46,296 bases of DNA from Otariodibacter sp. (GTDB taxonomy: Bacteria > Pseudomonadota > Gammaproteobacteria > Enterobacterales > Pasteurellaceae), in the NCBI RefSeq assembly GCF_029256985.1, contig NZ_JARIDQ010000048.1, positions 1-46,296 on the forward strand. The letters are read 5' to 3'. The translations under genes were made by a program, and so were the position numbers. The notes below the pieces were generated by a model, which did not search any database, was not told the origin of the DNA, and was given only the letters and a program-made list of their open reading frames with translations. Shown here piece by piece: positions 8,651-18,884 of this stretch. The first letter of the stretch is position 1; each line of letters begins with the position of its first letter.

Positions 8651-10720
8651 ATGAAAAAAAGCCCATTAGCTCTGTTTCTTTTATTAAGTACTAGTACATT
8701 TGCTCAAGAGATCATTATTTTTGGAGACAGCCTTAGCGATATAGGGCAAAATAATTGGGGACATAAAGCCAGTTATTCTATCAATGGACAGGAAAATCCT
8801 TTATATAATGAATCATTAGCAAAATTATTAGATTCTGATATCAAAGCGTATACAAAAGGCGGTACAAATTACGCATACAGTGGAGGTGTGCTTTTAGCCT
8901 CTAATAGCACTAAATCAATCAAACAACCTAATATATTACTCAATAACCAAGTCGATAATTACTTAATGCATCAAGTAAATCCTGAATCGCTACATATTAT
9001 GTGGATGGGAGGTAATGATATTGCTGCTATACTGCAAACTGCAATAAGCAAACAGACTTCTGGCGAACAGTTTTCTTATATTCTAAATTCAGCACAACAA
9101 CTTGCTGATGAAAATGCAAAACAATGGGAAAAGCTCTTCTCAAAAGGAATAAATACAGTTGTAATGCCAACAATTCCTAATGTGCTATACACACCAGAGT
9201 TTTTTAACCAATTTGGTAATGCTATAGCTCAAAGCATCAGAGATAAGATCAATACACCACTTCAACAAAAAAACACTAGTATCAGTTTAACGGATCAATT
9301 TATTCTCAGCACTATACCATCTCATTTCGAAACAATTTTTAAAGAAGAACAAAATAAACTGCAAGATACAACACAAGAAAAATTCACTGATTTTGATCAG
9401 GCACGAAGAAGTGTATTACGAAATTCAGTAGAAAAATTGTACCAAGTATACGGTTCTCAATTAAGTAATTATTTAACAAAAGAAGAGGCTATCTTATTAC
9501 TTAATTCCAAATATCAAGAAACCGCACAAAATGCTGAGCAAGTTACTTCATTGCTAAATACAACGATAACGAGAAAAATAAACCAAGTGGGTGGAAATGT
9601 TGTTCGCCTTGATACAAATGGATTATTTAAAGAATTATTATCTAATCCAACCGCCTATGGATTATCTAATACAGTTAGTATGGCTTGTACTGAAGGTACT
9701 GTTGATTTAGATGAATTATCTCATTCATGTAATAAAACAGATAGTTCAGCAAATTCAATGATGTTTGCCGATAGTTTTCACCCAAATGTATTAGTCCATA
9801 ACATCATCGCTGATTATATTTTCACAACATTAAATTCACCAAAAGAGATGAAAATACTCTCTCATTTAGCCGATCATAATGCAGAAAATGCAATGAATAT
9901 AGCTAGACAAGAAAGCAATCGTAATCATTTTTTACATCAAGATCCTAAAACGGTCAGTGCTATATCCATTTATGAGAAACAAAAAGATGGCGATAACCTA
10001 TATGTTGGTGCAAAAATTCAATTTAATCCAGAATGGCAATTGAGTGCGATATTTGGACATCAACAACAAGATGGAAACCTTGGACTAACCAGCGCTAAAA
10101 GTAAAACAAAATTAGTTAATACTACGTTACGTTACGATGCAGAAAAATGGTGGTTCGGCTCTAGTTTACAAGTAAGTATTGCTGATTATGATAGTCAACG
10201 TAACATAAAATTAGGTAATGTTCAGCATACACACAAAGGAACAACGAGTGGTTCATCAATGTTAGCCTCATTATTTGGTGGATATGGATGGGATTGGGGA
10301 AATCATACACTTTCACCCACAATCGATATGACATATTCATTAGACAAAATTGATCCTTTTGGCGAAAAAGGAATGAAAGCGACAAGTCTAGCTTTTGATG
10401 AACAATCTCACCGTCAATTTAAAACAGGATTAGGACTTGAATATCGCTATAAAATTGCAAATTTCCAACCTTATCTATCCGCTCGTTGGGTTAATGAATG
10501 GTTACATAAAGATCAAACACTCCATGTTGGCTTAAATGGTAGCAAATTTAACGTATTACTTGAGCCACAAGATCACTCTTGGGTAGATTTACAGGCAGGA
10601 ATACAATGGCAAGCAAAAAGCATTCCATTGCAAATTTATGCAGGTCTAACGCAAGAAGTGGGTAGAAAACATAGTTTAGCAAAAACAAAAGCAAACTTAG
10701 GTATTCAATATCAATTCTAA
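8651..10720 (+). CDS. GDSL-family esterase/lipase autotransporter
   Basis: 689 aa; signal peptide; GDSL block (IIIFGDSLSDIGQNNWG), GGTNYAYSGG, MWMGGNDI, DSFHPN; C-terminal autotransporter beta-barrel ending ...LGIQYQF. Confidence 0.9.
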   Translation: MKKSPLALFLLLSTSTFAQEIIIFGDSLSDIGQNNWGHKASYSINGQENPLYNESLAKLLDSDIKAYTKGGTNYAYSGGVLLASNSTKSIKQPNILLNNQVDNYLMHQVNPESLHIMWMGGNDIAAILQTAISKQTSGEQFSYILNSAQQLADENAKQWEKLFSKGINTVVMPTIPNVLYTPEFFNQFGNAIAQSIRDKINTPLQQKNTSISLTDQFILSTIPSHFETIFKEEQNKLQDTTQEKFTDFDQARRSVLRNSVEKLYQVYGSQLSNYLTKEEAILLLNSKYQETAQNAEQVTSLLNTTITRKINQVGGNVVRLDTNGLFKELLSNPTAYGLSNTVSMACTEGTVDLDELSHSCNKTDSSANSMMFADSFHPNVLVHNIIADYIFTTLNSPKEMKILSHLADHNAENAMNIARQESNRNHFLHQDPKTVSAISIYEKQKDGDNLYVGAKIQFNPEWQLSAIFGHQQQDGNLGLTSAKSKTKLVNTTLRYDAEKWWFGSSLQVSIADYDSQRNIKLGNVQHTHKGTTSGSSMLASLFGGYGWDWGNHTLSPTIDMTYSLDKIDPFGEKGMKATSLAFDEQSHRQFKTGLGLEYRYKIANFQPYLSARWVNEWLHKDQTLHVGLNGSKFNVLLEPQDHSWVDLQAGIQWQAKSIPLQIYAGLTQEVGRKHSLAKTKANLGIQYQF

Positions 10721-10740
10721 AGCCATTTCTAAGACAATAA

Positions 10741-10775
10741 AAAAGTTGCTATCGATATAATCTTTAGCAACTTTT
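10741..10775. terminator. Bidirectional terminator between the autotransporter and thrS
   Basis: AAAAGTTGCTA-(TCGATATAATCTT)-TAGCAACTTTT with A/T tracts on both sides of convergent genes. Confidence 0.8.
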
Positions 10776-10813
10776 ATTTTCATAATTAAACTACAAATAA
10801 CTTACTGCAAATA

Positions 10814-12745
10814 TTACTCTTCTCCAAACAATTTCAACTCACGTTGTCTTACTTGGTTTTTAAGAATTTCGGTAAATTCTTCGATAGTGAATGTACCTAA
10901 GTCTTTACCTTTACGAGTACGCACTGCAACTTTGCCTGCTTCGATTTCTTTATCACCACAAACAAGCATATAAGGTACACGACGTAAGGTATGTTCACGA
11001 ATCTTAAAGCCGATTTTTTCGTTACGTAAATCAGATTTAACACGTAAGCCTGCATCAGATAATGTTTTCACAACATTTTGTACATAATCTGCTTGGCTGT
11101 CAGTAATATTCAACACAACGGCTTGCACAGGTGCTAACCATGCAGGGAAGAATCCTGCGTATTCTTCTGTAATAATACCGATAAAGCGTTCTAACGATCC
11201 TAAAATTGCACGGTGGATCATTACTGGTGTCTTACGCTCATTATCTTCTGCAACATAAGATGCACTTAAACGTTCTGGTAAGAAGAAATCAAGCTGAATT
11301 GTGCCACATTGCCATGCACGATCTAAGCTATCATGTAATGTGAACTCAATTTTAGGACCATAGAATGCTCCTTCACCTTCTTGAATTTCATACTCAAGTC
11401 CGTTATGAGTCAATGCTGCTGCTAAATCTGCCTCCGCTTTTGCCCACATTTCATCTGTACCAATGCTGTTTTCCGGACGAGTTGATAATTTCACTTTGAT
11501 ATTATCAAAGCCGAAAGTGCTGTAGATGTCATATACCATTTTGATACATGAAGTTACTTCATTTTCCACTTGCTCTACAGTACAGAAAATATGTGCATCA
11601 TCTTGAGTAAATCCACGCACACGCATGATTCCGTGTAAAGAACCCGATGGCTCATTACGGTGACAAGAGCCGAACTCCGCCATACGCAATGGTAAATCAC
11701 GGTAAGATTTTAAGCCTTGGTTAAAGATTTGAATATGACCCGGACAGTTCATCGGTTTAATTGCATATTCACGGTTTTCAGATGAAGTAGTAAACATCAT
11801 CGCACCGTAATTTTGCCAGTGACCTGTTTTTTCCCAAAGCACTCTATCCATCATAAATGGACCTTTTACTTCTTGGTAATCATACTGTTTTAATTTAGTA
11901 CGCACGAAAGTTTCAAGTTCACGGAAGATTGTCCAACCATCATTGTGCCAGAACACCATACCCGGTGCTTCTTCTTGTAGGTGGAATAAATCTAATGCTT
12001 TACCGATTTTACGGTGGTCACGTTTTGCAGCTTCTTCTAAGCGAGTTAAGTATGCAGATAATTGTTTTTTATCCGCCCAAGCTGTTCCATAAATACGTTG
12101 CAACATTTTATTTTTGCTGTCACCACGCCAGTATGCGCCTGCCACTTTTTGTAATTTAAAATGATGACAGAAACGCATATTAGGTACATGAGGACCACGA
12201 CACATATCAATATATTCTTGGTGATGATAAAGTGCAGGATGATCTGTTTTAGCAATATTTTCATCCAAAATTGCCATTTTGTATGGCTCGCCACGTTTCT
12301 CAAATACGTCGTGAGCTTCTTGCCAAGTCACACGTTTTTTAACAACATCATAATTTGTATCCGCTAACTCATGCATACGTTTTTCTAATGCATCAATATC
12401 TTCTTGAGTAAGCGAGCGATCAAGATCAACGTCATAATAGAAACCATTGTCAATCGTTGGACCAATTGCCATTTTAACGTTAGGGAAAAGTTGTTTGATT
12501 GCATGCCCTAATAAGTGTGCTGTTGAGTGACGGATGATCTCTAAGCCGTCTTCATCTTTAGCCGTAATAATTTCAAGGGTTGCATCTTGATCGATAATAT
12601 CTGAGGCATCACGACGTTCGCCATTCACACGCCCTGCAATCGTTGCTTTAGCTAAACCAGCTCCAATACTTTGTGCAACTTCCATAACAGAAACAGGGTT
12701 TTCGAATTGGCGTTGAGAGCCATCAGGTAATGTAATAATTGGCAT
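10814..12745 (-). CDS. thrS: Threonyl-tRNA synthetase
   Basis: [28 protein letters not shown] (TGS domain) onward through class II motifs. The annotated ORF start at 12772 falls inside the upstream hairpin; ATG at 12745 has SD AAGGAA and matches the family N-terminus. Confidence 0.96.
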   Translation of the reverse strand: MPIITLPDGSQRQFENPVSVMEVAQSIGAGLAKATIAGRVNGERRDASDIIDQDATLEIITAKDEDGLEIIRHSTAHLLGHAIKQLFPNVKMAIGPTIDNGFYYDVDLDRSLTQEDIDALEKRMHELADTNYDVVKKRVTWQEAHDVFEKRGEPYKMAILDENIAKTDHPALYHHQEYIDMCRGPHVPNMRFCHHFKLQKVAGAYWRGDSKNKMLQRIYGTAWADKKQLSAYLTRLEEAAKRDHRKIGKALDLFHLQEEAPGMVFWHNDGWTIFRELETFVRTKLKQYDYQEVKGPFMMDRVLWEKTGHWQNYGAMMFTTSSENREYAIKPMNCPGHIQIFNQGLKSYRDLPLRMAEFGSCHRNEPSGSLHGIMRVRGFTQDDAHIFCTVEQVENEVTSCIKMVYDIYSTFGFDNIKVKLSTRPENSIGTDEMWAKAEADLAAALTHNGLEYEIQEGEGAFYGPKIEFTLHDSLDRAWQCGTIQLDFFLPERLSASYVAEDNERKTPVMIHRAILGSLERFIGIITEEYAGFFPAWLAPVQAVVLNITDSQADYVQNVVKTLSDAGLRVKSDLRNEKIGFKIREHTLRRVPYMLVCGDKEIEAGKVAVRTRKGKDLGTFTIEEFTEILKNQVRQRELKLFGEE

Positions 12746-12763
12746 AATAAATTCCTTACAGTG

Positions 12764-12784
12764 GTAACCCATACGAGAGGTTAC
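12764..12784 (-). promoter_or_regulatory. thrS translational operator: tRNA-Thr anticodon-arm mimic
   Basis: Minus strand GUAACCU-CUCGUAU-GGGUUAC: 7-bp stem (last pair U-G) and 7-nt loop with CGU at the anticodon position after U33; ends 18 nt before the thrS ATG. Confidence 0.75.
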
Positions 12785-12826
12785 TTGTTATTAGTTTGAA
12801 GATTTTGCAAAAAAATGAAACGAAAA

Positions 12827-12843
12827 GACCGCTTCAAGCGGTC
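12827..12843 (-). terminator. Terminator/attenuator-like hairpin in the thrS leader
   Basis: Minus strand GACCGC-TTGAA-GCGGTC followed by TTTTCGTTTCATTTTTTT. Confidence 0.5.
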
Positions 12844-13080
12844 AGTTTAAGGTGATTTTTTGCAATTATTGAGTACTTTACTCGCCCTCACAAATGGGCG
12901 GACGAAAAAGCAGGGGGGATTTTACCATAAAAAAACATAAATTTTGATAAAAACCTAAAAATCTCACTGTTTCAATAAAATAATTATTTTTATTTTTAAA
13001 ATATATTGAAATACTAAAAAATAATTCGTAAAGTATTAGTTACATTAACGTAAAAAATAATATACACAAAAGGAGATATT

Positions 13081-14157
13081 ATGTCACCAGTTAAAAATAA
13101 AGATAGCATTCATAATGTTAATATTGCAGATGAAAAAGTGTTGATAACACCAGCGGAACTAAAGACTAAGTTACCTTTATCTTGTAATCTTGCCCAACAA
13201 ATTGAGCAATCACGTCATACAATTGCCAATATCATCCATAAAAAAGACCCAAGATTACTTATTATCATTGGTCCTTGCTCTATTCATGATCTTATTTCTG
13301 CCATGGAATACGCACATAAATTAAAAACTCTTTCTGATAAGTTGCAAGATCAATTATATATTGTAATGAGAGTTTATTTTGAAAAACCAAGAACGACGGT
13401 GGGTTGGAAAGGTTTAATTAATGATCCTGATATTGATGGGAGTTTCAATGTAGAAAAAGGTTTACATCTTTCCCGCAAATTACTTTTAAACTTAGCTGAA
13501 CTTGGATTACCTTTAGCAACAGAAGCACTAGATCCTATCAGTCCACAATATATTGCTGATGTATTTAGTTGGTCTGCAATTGGTGCAAGAACGACAGAAT
13601 CACAAACTCACAGAGAATTAGCATCGGGACTTTCTATGCCCGTTGGTTTTAAAAATGGTACCGATGGTAGTTTAAATACTGCAATTAATGCAATGAAAGC
13701 TGCTTCACAAGGACATAGTTTCATTGGAATAAACCAAAAAGGACAAGTTAATTTACTTAAAACCAGCGGTAACCATGATGGACATATTATTTTACGAGGG
13801 GGTAAAGTCCCAAATTATCAAGCAGAATTTGTGATGGAGTGTGAAACAGCTTTATTACAAGCTAATTTAGAAACAGCTATTATGATTGATTGCAGTCACG
13901 GAAATTCCAATAAAGACTATAAACGTCAACCTGCTGTTGCTGAAGATGCTGTAAATCAAATTGTACAAGGTAATAAATCAATTATTGGATTAATGATAGA
14001 AAGTCATCTAAATGCAGGTAACCAAAATGCGAACCAGCCTCTATCAAAAATGAAATATGGTGTTTCAATTACCGATGCCTGTATTGATTGGGAAACAACA
14101 GAAACCTTATTAACTAATCTGGCTAATATATTAAAGTATAAACGACATCATATCTAA
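13081..14157 (+). CDS. aroF: 3-deoxy-7-phosphoheptulonate synthase, AroF-like
   Basis: 358 aa; IIGPCSIHD, VYFEKPRTTVGWKGLINDP, DCSHGNSNKDY; N-terminus (VNIADEKVLITPAELKTKLPLS) resembles AroF. Confidence 0.88.
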   Translation: MSPVKNKDSIHNVNIADEKVLITPAELKTKLPLSCNLAQQIEQSRHTIANIIHKKDPRLLIIIGPCSIHDLISAMEYAHKLKTLSDKLQDQLYIVMRVYFEKPRTTVGWKGLINDPDIDGSFNVEKGLHLSRKLLLNLAELGLPLATEALDPISPQYIADVFSWSAIGARTTESQTHRELASGLSMPVGFKNGTDGSLNTAINAMKAASQGHSFIGINQKGQVNLLKTSGNHDGHIILRGGKVPNYQAEFVMECETALLQANLETAIMIDCSHGNSNKDYKRQPAVAEDAVNQIVQGNKSIIGLMIESHLNAGNQNANQPLSKMKYGVSITDACIDWETTETLLTNLANILKYKRHHI

Positions 14158-14160
14158 TGT

Positions 14161-14193
14161 AATAGGTTCAATAATCTTTTTATTGAGCCTATT
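14161..14193. terminator. Bidirectional terminator between aroF and the MFS gene
   Basis: AATAGGTTCAATA-(ATCTTTT)-TATTGAGCCTATT. Confidence 0.75.
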
Positions 14194-14218
14194 ATTATTT
14201 TATCAAATTAGTTTTAAA

Positions 14219-15448
14219 CTACTCTAACGTCTTACCTTTTAATTCTGGCACCAAAAAAATTGTAGCTAGTATATCTAATAAGTAAATTCCTGCTAGGAAT
14301 GCGATGGCTGCTTGAAAAGAATAAATTGAAACTAATGTTCCAACAATTACTGGACCAAATCCACCAACAGCTCTGCCTATATTGAATAACACATTTTGAG
14401 CAGTTGCTCTTGCTTCCGTTGGATATGCCTCTGACATTAACGCACCATATCCGCCCATCATACCATTGACAAACATCCCTAAAATTGCCCCTGCAAACAA
14501 CATATAGTTTGCATCAGATAATTGGGAATAGACTAGAATACTCACCACAGCTCCGCTTTGAAATATAAGGAAACTTGGTTTACGCCCTATCCTATCGGCT
14601 AATTGTCCAAATAACCAAATACCAAACATCATTCCGCAAATGGTAAATGCGGTCCATAACCCTGATTTAGTTAAACTTAATCCTAGCTGATTAGAAAGAA
14701 AATTTGGCATCCAAATCATAATGCCGTAGTAACCAAAATTTTGTACGGAGGTTAATACGACTACACCCAAACTCACTTTTGCTGTTGCTTTATCTTTAAC
14801 TAATAATTTGAATGAATATAGCTTTGAGCTAGATTGAGATGATGATTGAGATAATTTCTCTACTTGTCTTCTCATAAACACTTCTGGCTCATGCAATCTT
14901 GAGCGTAAAAACCATGCGACAAACGCTGGAAAAATACCGACGACGAACATGCCTCGCCAACCAATTATTGGTAATAAAAATGGAGTTAATAAAGCTGCAG
15001 CTAATACGCCCAATTGCCAACCTAATGCAACATAGGAAGATGCTCTGGCCCTATGCTTAGCAGGCCATGCTTCAGCTGCTAACGCCATACCGATACCAAA
15101 TTCTCCACCTAAACCAATACCTGCAATAGTGCGATATACAAGCAAATCCCAATAACCTTGTGCTAACGCACACAGTCCTGTAAAAACTGCAAATAAAAGA
15201 ATGGTCCAAGTAAGCACTCGAATACGTCCATACTTATCACTTAATGCACCAAATACAATACCACCAAAAACAGCACCAATAAGTGTCCAAGTAACAAGTG
15301 AGCCTGATTGAGTGGGAGTTAATGCTAAATCAGCAGAAATTGCTGATAGCATAAAACCTAAGATGAGAAGATCGAATCCATCCATTGCATAACCGACAAC
15401 AGATCCTAATAAGGCTTTCCAACCTTCTTTAGTGACTTGATTATTCAT
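14219..15448 (-). CDS. MFS transporter (metabolite:H+ symporter type)
   Basis: 409 aa; GYAMDGFDLLILGFML, GALSDKYGRIRVL, GIGLGGEFGIGMALAAEAWPAKHRA; 12-TM MFS signatures. Confidence 0.85.
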   Translation of the reverse strand: MNNQVTKEGWKALLGSVVGYAMDGFDLLILGFMLSAISADLALTPTQSGSLVTWTLIGAVFGGIVFGALSDKYGRIRVLTWTILLFAVFTGLCALAQGYWDLLVYRTIAGIGLGGEFGIGMALAAEAWPAKHRARASSYVALGWQLGVLAAALLTPFLLPIIGWRGMFVVGIFPAFVAWFLRSRLHEPEVFMRRQVEKLSQSSSQSSSKLYSFKLLVKDKATAKVSLGVVVLTSVQNFGYYGIMIWMPNFLSNQLGLSLTKSGLWTAFTICGMMFGIWLFGQLADRIGRKPSFLIFQSGAVVSILVYSQLSDANYMLFAGAILGMFVNGMMGGYGALMSEAYPTEARATAQNVLFNIGRAVGGFGPVIVGTLVSIYSFQAAIAFLAGIYLLDILATIFLVPELKGKTLE

Positions 15449-15688
15449 TTTGTATCCTTTTGCTACTCTCTGTTAGCCTATTAAAGTGAAATAAGATTTC
15501 TCCTCAAAGAAATCGGCAGGTATTCTACTAATTTTTTAAAAAGATAAAAGAAAAATCTCTTTCTTATAGCATTAAATTATTCATAATTTCATCACTTATA
15601 ACTAAATGAATTATCTCCATTTAAAAAATCCCCAAATTACGCTATTCTATACGGCAATTTTCTCATTTAAATTCCAAGGTTATAAAAT

Positions 15689-18271
15689 ATGCAACAACAA
15701 TATAATCCAAGTGTGATTGAGCCTAAAGTGCAGAAGTATTGGGCTGAAAATAAAGTATTTAAAGCGATTAAAGACGAGTCGAAAGAAAAATATTACTGCT
15801 TGTCTATGTTCCCTTACCCATCTGGTCGTTTGCATATGGGGCATGTGCGTAACTATACTATTGGTGATGTAATCTCTCGCTATCAACGTATGAATGGTAA
15901 AAATGTACTACAACCAATGGGTTGGGATGCGTTTGGTCTACCTGCGGAAGGGGCTGCGATCAAACATAAAACAGCACCAGCAAAATGGACTTACGAAAAT
16001 ATCGAATATATGAAAAATCAGCTCAAAATTTTGGGCTTTGGATTTGACTGGGATCGTGAAGTTACCACTTGTAAACCTGAATATTACAAATGGGAACAAT
16101 GGTTCTTTACTGAATTATATAAAAAAGGCTTAATTTATCGTAAGACTTCAACAGTAAACTGGTGTCCGAATGATGAAACTGTATTAGCTAATGAACAAGT
16201 TCATGAAGGTTGTTGCTGGCGTTGTGATACTCCAGTGGAACAACGTGAAATTCCACAATGGTTTATTAAGATCACTGATTATGCAGAACAATTATTAAAT
16301 GGATTAGATACTCTACCTAACTGGCCTGATCAAGTAAAAGCAATGCAACGCAACTGGATTGGTCGTTCAGAAGGGGTTGAAATCACTTTTGATATTAAAG
16401 ATTCTGATGAAAAACTTCCAGTTTATACTACTCGTCCTGATACATTTTATGGAGTGAGTTATGTTGCAGTTGCAGCCGCTCATCCATTAGCAACCTTAGC
16501 TGCAAAAAATAATCCAGAACTAACCGCTTTCATCAATGAAGCAAAAAATACCAAAGTGGCAGAAGCCGAATTAGCTACAATGGAAAAGAAAGGGATGGCA
16601 ACTGGCTTGTATGCTATTCATCCATTAACTAAACAAGAAGTGCCTGTTTGGGTGGCAAACTTTGTATTAATGCACTACGGAACAGGTGCTGTAATGGCAG
16701 TACCTGCACACGACCAACGTGACTTCGAATTTGCACAGAAATACGATTTACAAATTAAACAAGTGATCGCACCGCTTGATAATTCAGAGTGGGATTTCTC
16801 CCAATCAGCCTTTGTTGAACACGGTAAGTTAATTAACTCTGATGAATTTGATGGATTAGATTTTGATGAAGCATTTAATGGTATTGCAAATAAATTAGAA
16901 CAGCTTGGTGTAGGTAAACGTCAAGTGAATTATCGCTTGCGTGACTGGGGTGTTTCTCGCCAACGCTATTGGGGTTCGCCAATTCCAATGCTTACATTAG
17001 AAAATGGTGATGTTGTACCTGTACCAATGGAAGATTTACCAATTGTATTACCTGAAGATGTGGTAATGGATGGCGTAAAAAGTCCGATTAAAGCGGATCC
17101 AGAATGGGCGAAAACAACCTACCAAGGTCAGCCTGCATTGAAGGAAACAGATACCTTTGATACCTTTATGGAATCATCTTGGTACTATGCTCGCTACACA
17201 TCACCACAATATCAACAAGGTATGTTAGATAGTGATGAAGCAAACTATTGGTTACCGGTGGATCAATATATTGGTGGGATTGAACACGCAACAATGCACT
17301 TACTGTACTTCCGTTTCTTCCACAAATTATTACGTGATGCTGGACTAGTCAATAGTGATGAACCAAATGACAAACTACTCTGTCAAGGAATGGTACTAGC
17401 TGATGCATTCTACTATACAAGCCCAACTAACGAACGTATTTGGGTTTCACCAACAGAAGTGACTTTAGAAAAAGACGAAAAAGGCCGTATCATTAAAGCC
17501 TTTGATAAAGAAGGTCGTGAGCTTGTTCATAGTGGTATGACTAAGATGTCAAAATCCAAAAACAATGGTATCGATCCACAAGAAATGGTGGATAAATATG
17601 GTGCAGATACCGTACGTCTATTTATGATGTTTGCTTCACCGGCAGAAATGACACTTGAGTGGCAAGAGTCTGGTGTGGAAGGTGCAAAACGTTTCTTAGG
17701 TCGTTTATGGAATCTTGTATTTGAATATCAACAAGCGCCTGCGACTGTGGCATTAGATCCTTCATCACTTTCAAGCGAACAAAAAGCTTTACGTCGTGAA
17801 GTACATAAAACTATTGCTAAAGTGAGTGATGATATTGGTCGTCGTCAAACCTTTAATACTGCGATTGCAGCCATTATGGAATTGATGAATAAACTCACTA
17901 AAGCACCACTTACGCAAGCTCAAGATAAAGCTGTAATGGCAGAAGCCTTAAGTGCTATTGTGCGTATGCTCTATCCTATTACTCCACATATCTGCTTTGA
18001 ATTGTGGCATGCTTTAGGTAATGAAAGCACTATCGACTTTGCCCCTTGGGTAAAAGCTGATGAATTAGCGATGGTTGAAGATGAAAAACTTGTAGTTGTT
18101 CAAGTAAATGGTAAAGTACGTGGTAAAGTTACTGTTCCTACGAATGCAACTGAAGAAGAAGTCAAAACAATAGCATTAAACGATGAAAATGTAGCTAAAC
18201 ATTTAAATGGATTAAATATTATTAAAGTGATTTATATTCCATTTAAAATGTTAAGTATTGTTGCTAAATAA
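15689..18271 (+). CDS. leuS: Leucyl-tRNA synthetase
   Basis: 860 aa; HMGH (HIGH) and KMSKS (TKMSKSKNN) motifs, full length. Confidence 0.98.
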   Translation: MQQQYNPSVIEPKVQKYWAENKVFKAIKDESKEKYYCLSMFPYPSGRLHMGHVRNYTIGDVISRYQRMNGKNVLQPMGWDAFGLPAEGAAIKHKTAPAKWTYENIEYMKNQLKILGFGFDWDREVTTCKPEYYKWEQWFFTELYKKGLIYRKTSTVNWCPNDETVLANEQVHEGCCWRCDTPVEQREIPQWFIKITDYAEQLLNGLDTLPNWPDQVKAMQRNWIGRSEGVEITFDIKDSDEKLPVYTTRPDTFYGVSYVAVAAAHPLATLAAKNNPELTAFINEAKNTKVAEAELATMEKKGMATGLYAIHPLTKQEVPVWVANFVLMHYGTGAVMAVPAHDQRDFEFAQKYDLQIKQVIAPLDNSEWDFSQSAFVEHGKLINSDEFDGLDFDEAFNGIANKLEQLGVGKRQVNYRLRDWGVSRQRYWGSPIPMLTLENGDVVPVPMEDLPIVLPEDVVMDGVKSPIKADPEWAKTTYQGQPALKETDTFDTFMESSWYYARYTSPQYQQGMLDSDEANYWLPVDQYIGGIEHATMHLLYFRFFHKLLRDAGLVNSDEPNDKLLCQGMVLADAFYYTSPTNERIWVSPTEVTLEKDEKGRIIKAFDKEGRELVHSGMTKMSKSKNNGIDPQEMVDKYGADTVRLFMMFASPAEMTLEWQESGVEGAKRFLGRLWNLVFEYQQAPATVALDPSSLSSEQKALRREVHKTIAKVSDDIGRRQTFNTAIAAIMELMNKLTKAPLTQAQDKAVMAEALSAIVRMLYPITPHICFELWHALGNESTIDFAPWVKADELAMVEDEKLVVVQVNGKVRGKVTVPTNATEEEVKTIALNDENVAKHLNGLNIIKVIYIPFKMLSIVAK

Positions 18272-18286
18272 TCGTTCTCTATTTAT

Positions 18287-18306
18287 CCTAGCTCAATAGA
18301 GCTAGG
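18287..18306 (+). terminator. Hairpin downstream of leuS
   Basis: CCTAGCTC-AATA-GAGCTAGG perfect 8-bp stem; no strong U tract. Confidence 0.4.
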
Positions 18307-18327
18307 AATAGTAAGCGGTAATTTATT

Positions 18328-18351
18328 GGAAAAGTTTTACAAAACTTTTCC
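18328..18351 (+). repeat. Second hairpin in the leuS-lptE gap
   Basis: GGAAAAGTTTT-AC-AAAACTTTTCC inverted repeat. Confidence 0.5.
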
Positions 18352-18380
18352 AGTTACTCATAAAATTAAAAGGAAAATCC

Positions 18381-18881
18381 ATGTTTAATAAATGTACTTT
18401 TCTCCTCGTATTTTTACTTACTGCCTGTGGGTGGCATTTCAAAACGAGTGAACGTTTCCCTGAAGAACTCCGTACATTACATTATGAAAGTTCAGATATG
18501 TATAGTGATATGTCTCGTGTTTTACGTAATGAATTATTACTTAATGGAATTACTGTATTACCTAGTGAAGATAATTCCTCTGCGGCAACATTACGTCTAA
18601 ATGCAACAGAAAATAGTTCCGTGGTAGCGTCGGTGTTTAAACAAGCAAGGGAAGCTGAAAAGATTCTTAGCCTGACTGTTAAAGCTACAATGACAATTCC
18701 AGAAAAAGGTAGCTACCCTTTAGAAGTAACCGTTCATCGAACTTTCTTTGATGATTCTCGTGCTGCACTTGCGAAATCAGAAGAAAGAACAGCCATTATT
18801 AATCAAATGTACGAACAAGCCTCACGCCAACTATTAGTAAAAATGATCGGATTACAGAAAGAATTGGCAAAACACAAATAA
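18381..18881 (+). CDS. lptE: LPS-assembly lipoprotein LptE
   Basis: 166 aa; lipobox LLTACGWHFK; lies between leuS and holA, the conserved gammaproteobacterial order. Confidence 0.93.
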   Translation: MFNKCTFLLVFLLTACGWHFKTSERFPEELRTLHYESSDMYSDMSRVLRNELLLNGITVLPSEDNSSAATLRLNATENSSVVASVFKQAREAEKILSLTVKATMTIPEKGSYPLEVTVHRTFFDDSRAALAKSEERTAIINQMYEQASRQLLVKMIGLQKELAKHK

Positions 18882-18884
18882 CCT

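Noticed and set aside
10161-10385. Minus ORF inside the autotransporter
   Set aside because: Antisense shadow ORF over the conserved beta-barrel coding sequence.
11929-12367. Several short ORFs within thrS
   Set aside because: Overlap conserved thrS in other frames; low-complexity translations.
14820-14860. Imperfect TGAGATGATGATTGAGATAA repeat in the MFS gene
   Set aside because: Encodes a Ser/Gln-rich linker (SQSSSQSSSK); too short and irregular to be a slippage tract.
15680-15886. Minus ORF over the leuS start
   Set aside because: Antisense to the conserved leuS N-terminus.
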